From contig CBCPKK010000008.1 of NCBI GenBank assembly GCA_965119215.1, positions 62,001 to 126,000 on the forward strand: a stretch of DNA of 64,000 nucleotides, in the 5' to 3' direction. This document shows, in pieces, positions 63,082-64,000 of the stretch. The notes below the pieces were generated by a model, which did not search any database, was not told the DNA's origin, and saw nothing but the letters and a program-made list of their open reading frames with translations. The DNA is from Buttiauxella sp965119215. GTDB taxonomy: Bacteria > Pseudomonadota > Gammaproteobacteria > Enterobacterales > Enterobacteriaceae. The position numbers were made by a program, and so were the translations under genes. Position 1 is the first letter of the stretch; the number at the start of each line of letters is the position of its first letter.

Positions 63082-64000
63082 ATGTCAAACACTGCAAAAA
63101 ATACCGGTTCTGTAATTATTGAGTCCACTTCTCAGAAGCAACTTTCCATTCAAGACTTTTTGGATGAGCAAAGTATAAGAGATGGCCGTTATGATATACG
63201 TGATGATTATTTTCTCGTATTTGCATGCGACTTGTTCCAGCAACCTGAGATGGACCCGGAAATGATTATCCCTGTTTTTAAAATGGAGACATCATTCCGT
63301 GCTGAACTAAACAAAGATTATGTGCCTAACCCGGTTGTTCTTGAGAATGTAGTTAAGCTTTTGGTTGATACTGATATTCAACTTAGCCTTTGTCTCAAAG
63401 GGGAGTCTGGTTCGGGTAAAACTGAACTGGCAATGTACATCAGTCATATGATGAACTGGCCCTTAACCATCAAACAAATCAACAGTAATATTCGTGCTGA
63501 TGAACTTGAAGGTGAGAGAAGCTTAATTGATGGTAATACCGGTTTTGTGTACAGCGATTTAGTCCAGGGATTCAAGGATGGACATCTCATTCTGTTAGAT
63601 GAGATTGATAAAATTGATCCTGATACAGCAGCTAAGTTGCATATGCCAATAGAGCGGAAACCTTGGTCTGTGAGTGCAAACGGCGGTGAAGTTATTAAGC
63701 CTCACGCATTTACGAGATTTTTGGGAACTGCAAACACCAACATGTCAGGAGGAGAAAGGCGCTTTGTTTCCTCTCAGCGTCAGGATGCGGCTTTCACAAA
63801 GCGCTTTTTGATAATTGAGATGGAAAAGCCAGATGCAGTATTTTTCACTCGCTTGCTATCGAAACGATATCCGGATTTCAGTATGGGTATTCTTGAGAAA
63901 TTCGTTAAGGTCGCTATTGCGGTTAACGATGCGGGTGCGGAAGATTCTGTAATGGATGCACGTCAATTAGTAGCATGGGTGTCTACGTCAAAAGCGTTGA
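63082..64000 (+). CDS. MoxR/CobS-type AAA+ ATPase (runs off the window)
   Basis: At least 306 residues with no stop before the window end. Walker A is LKGESGSGKTELA (about residue 107), Walker B is HLILLDEIDKI (about residue 173), and the sensor region GTANTNMSGGERRFVSSQRQDAAFTKRF is typical of the CobS/MoxR group. It follows a GGAG ribosome site. CobS-like ATPases together with a CobT-like protein occur on IncHI plasmids and in large phages; the partner would be expected beyond the right edge. Its substrate is unknown. Confidence 0.75.
   Translation, partial: MSNTAKNTGSVIIESTSQKQLSIQDFLDEQSIRDGRYDIRDDYFLVFACDLFQQPEMDPEMIIPVFKMETSFRAELNKDYVPNPVVLENVVKLLVDTDIQLSLCLKGESGSGKTELAMYISHMMNWPLTIKQINSNIRADELEGERSLIDGNTGFVYSDLVQGFKDGHLILLDEIDKIDPDTAAKLHMPIERKPWSVSANGGEVIKPHAFTRFLGTANTNMSGGERRFVSSQRQDAAFTKRFLIIEMEKPDAVFFTRLLSKRYPDFSMGILEKFVKVAIAVNDAGAEDSVMDARQLVAWVSTSKAL

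Noticed and set aside
1..64000. oriT and relaxase
   Set aside because: I see no relaxase gene or typical oriT in the window. In IncHI plasmids they belong to a different transfer region.

Overview
The window is most likely part of the backbone of a large conjugative plasmid of an enterobacterium, of the IncHI (R27/R478-like) family or a relative. The evidence is a complete H-type/F-like (MPF-F) transfer block in the order pilin, TrhL, TrhE, TrhK, TrhB, DsbC-like, TrhV, TrhC, then two partition modules (ParA/ParB and ParM/ParR), then a TrhP-like peptidase, TrbC-TraW fusion, TrhU, TrhN and a UvrD-type helicase, followed by a MoxR/CobS-type ATPase. This is the order I recall for the Tra2 region of IncHI plasmids. 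No database search was possible, so all family calls come from reading motifs.

Layout. Positions 1-9.5 kb are an accessory region: small genes, a PD-(D/E)xK nuclease-like protein, a DUF4165/Ig-like secreted protein, a transglutaminase-like protein, an FtsH-type (M41) protease without its AAA module, and an AT-rich gene for a caspase-like protein that lies between inverted copies of a 23-bp tandem repeat. Positions 9.5-15.3 kb hold two more DUF4165/Ig-like paralogues. Positions 15.4-24.9 kb hold DNA-maintenance genes: a DUF4942-type methyltransferase, two ParB-like proteins, a Dam-type adenine methylase, a winged-helix-like protein and a large putative replication initiator. Positions 25.0-26.5 kb look like the replication origin: about 20 iterons in two opposed blocks, a DnaA box, six GATC sites phased at about 11 bp, and an AT-rich stretch. 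Positions 26.6-36.1 kb are the first transfer operon. Positions 36.1-44.5 kb hold ParA/ParB with a 10-unit 43-bp centromere-like array, an operon of three exported proteins plus a degenerate metallophosphatase, and ParM/ParR. Positions 44.8-46.3 kb hold a three-gene operon that could be regulatory. Positions 46.4-50.7 kb encode a 1423-residue exported Ig-like protein. Positions 50.9-60.2 kb are the second transfer operon. Positions 60.7-64 kb begin another operon (OB-fold protein, duplicated-domain protein, CobS-like ATPase), with a strong hairpin in each intergenic gap.

The most striking signal is not a gene. The 11-bp palindrome AAAGTWACTTT occurs, by my by-eye count, 18 times exactly (plus three one-mismatch copies) across the 64 kb, about one per 3.5 kb, both between and inside genes and in several reading frames. 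About 0.03 would be expected by chance with uniform base composition. It looks like a plasmid-wide binding site, comparable in distribution to the dispersed KorB operators of RP4. The plasmid's own ParB-like proteins are natural candidates to read it.
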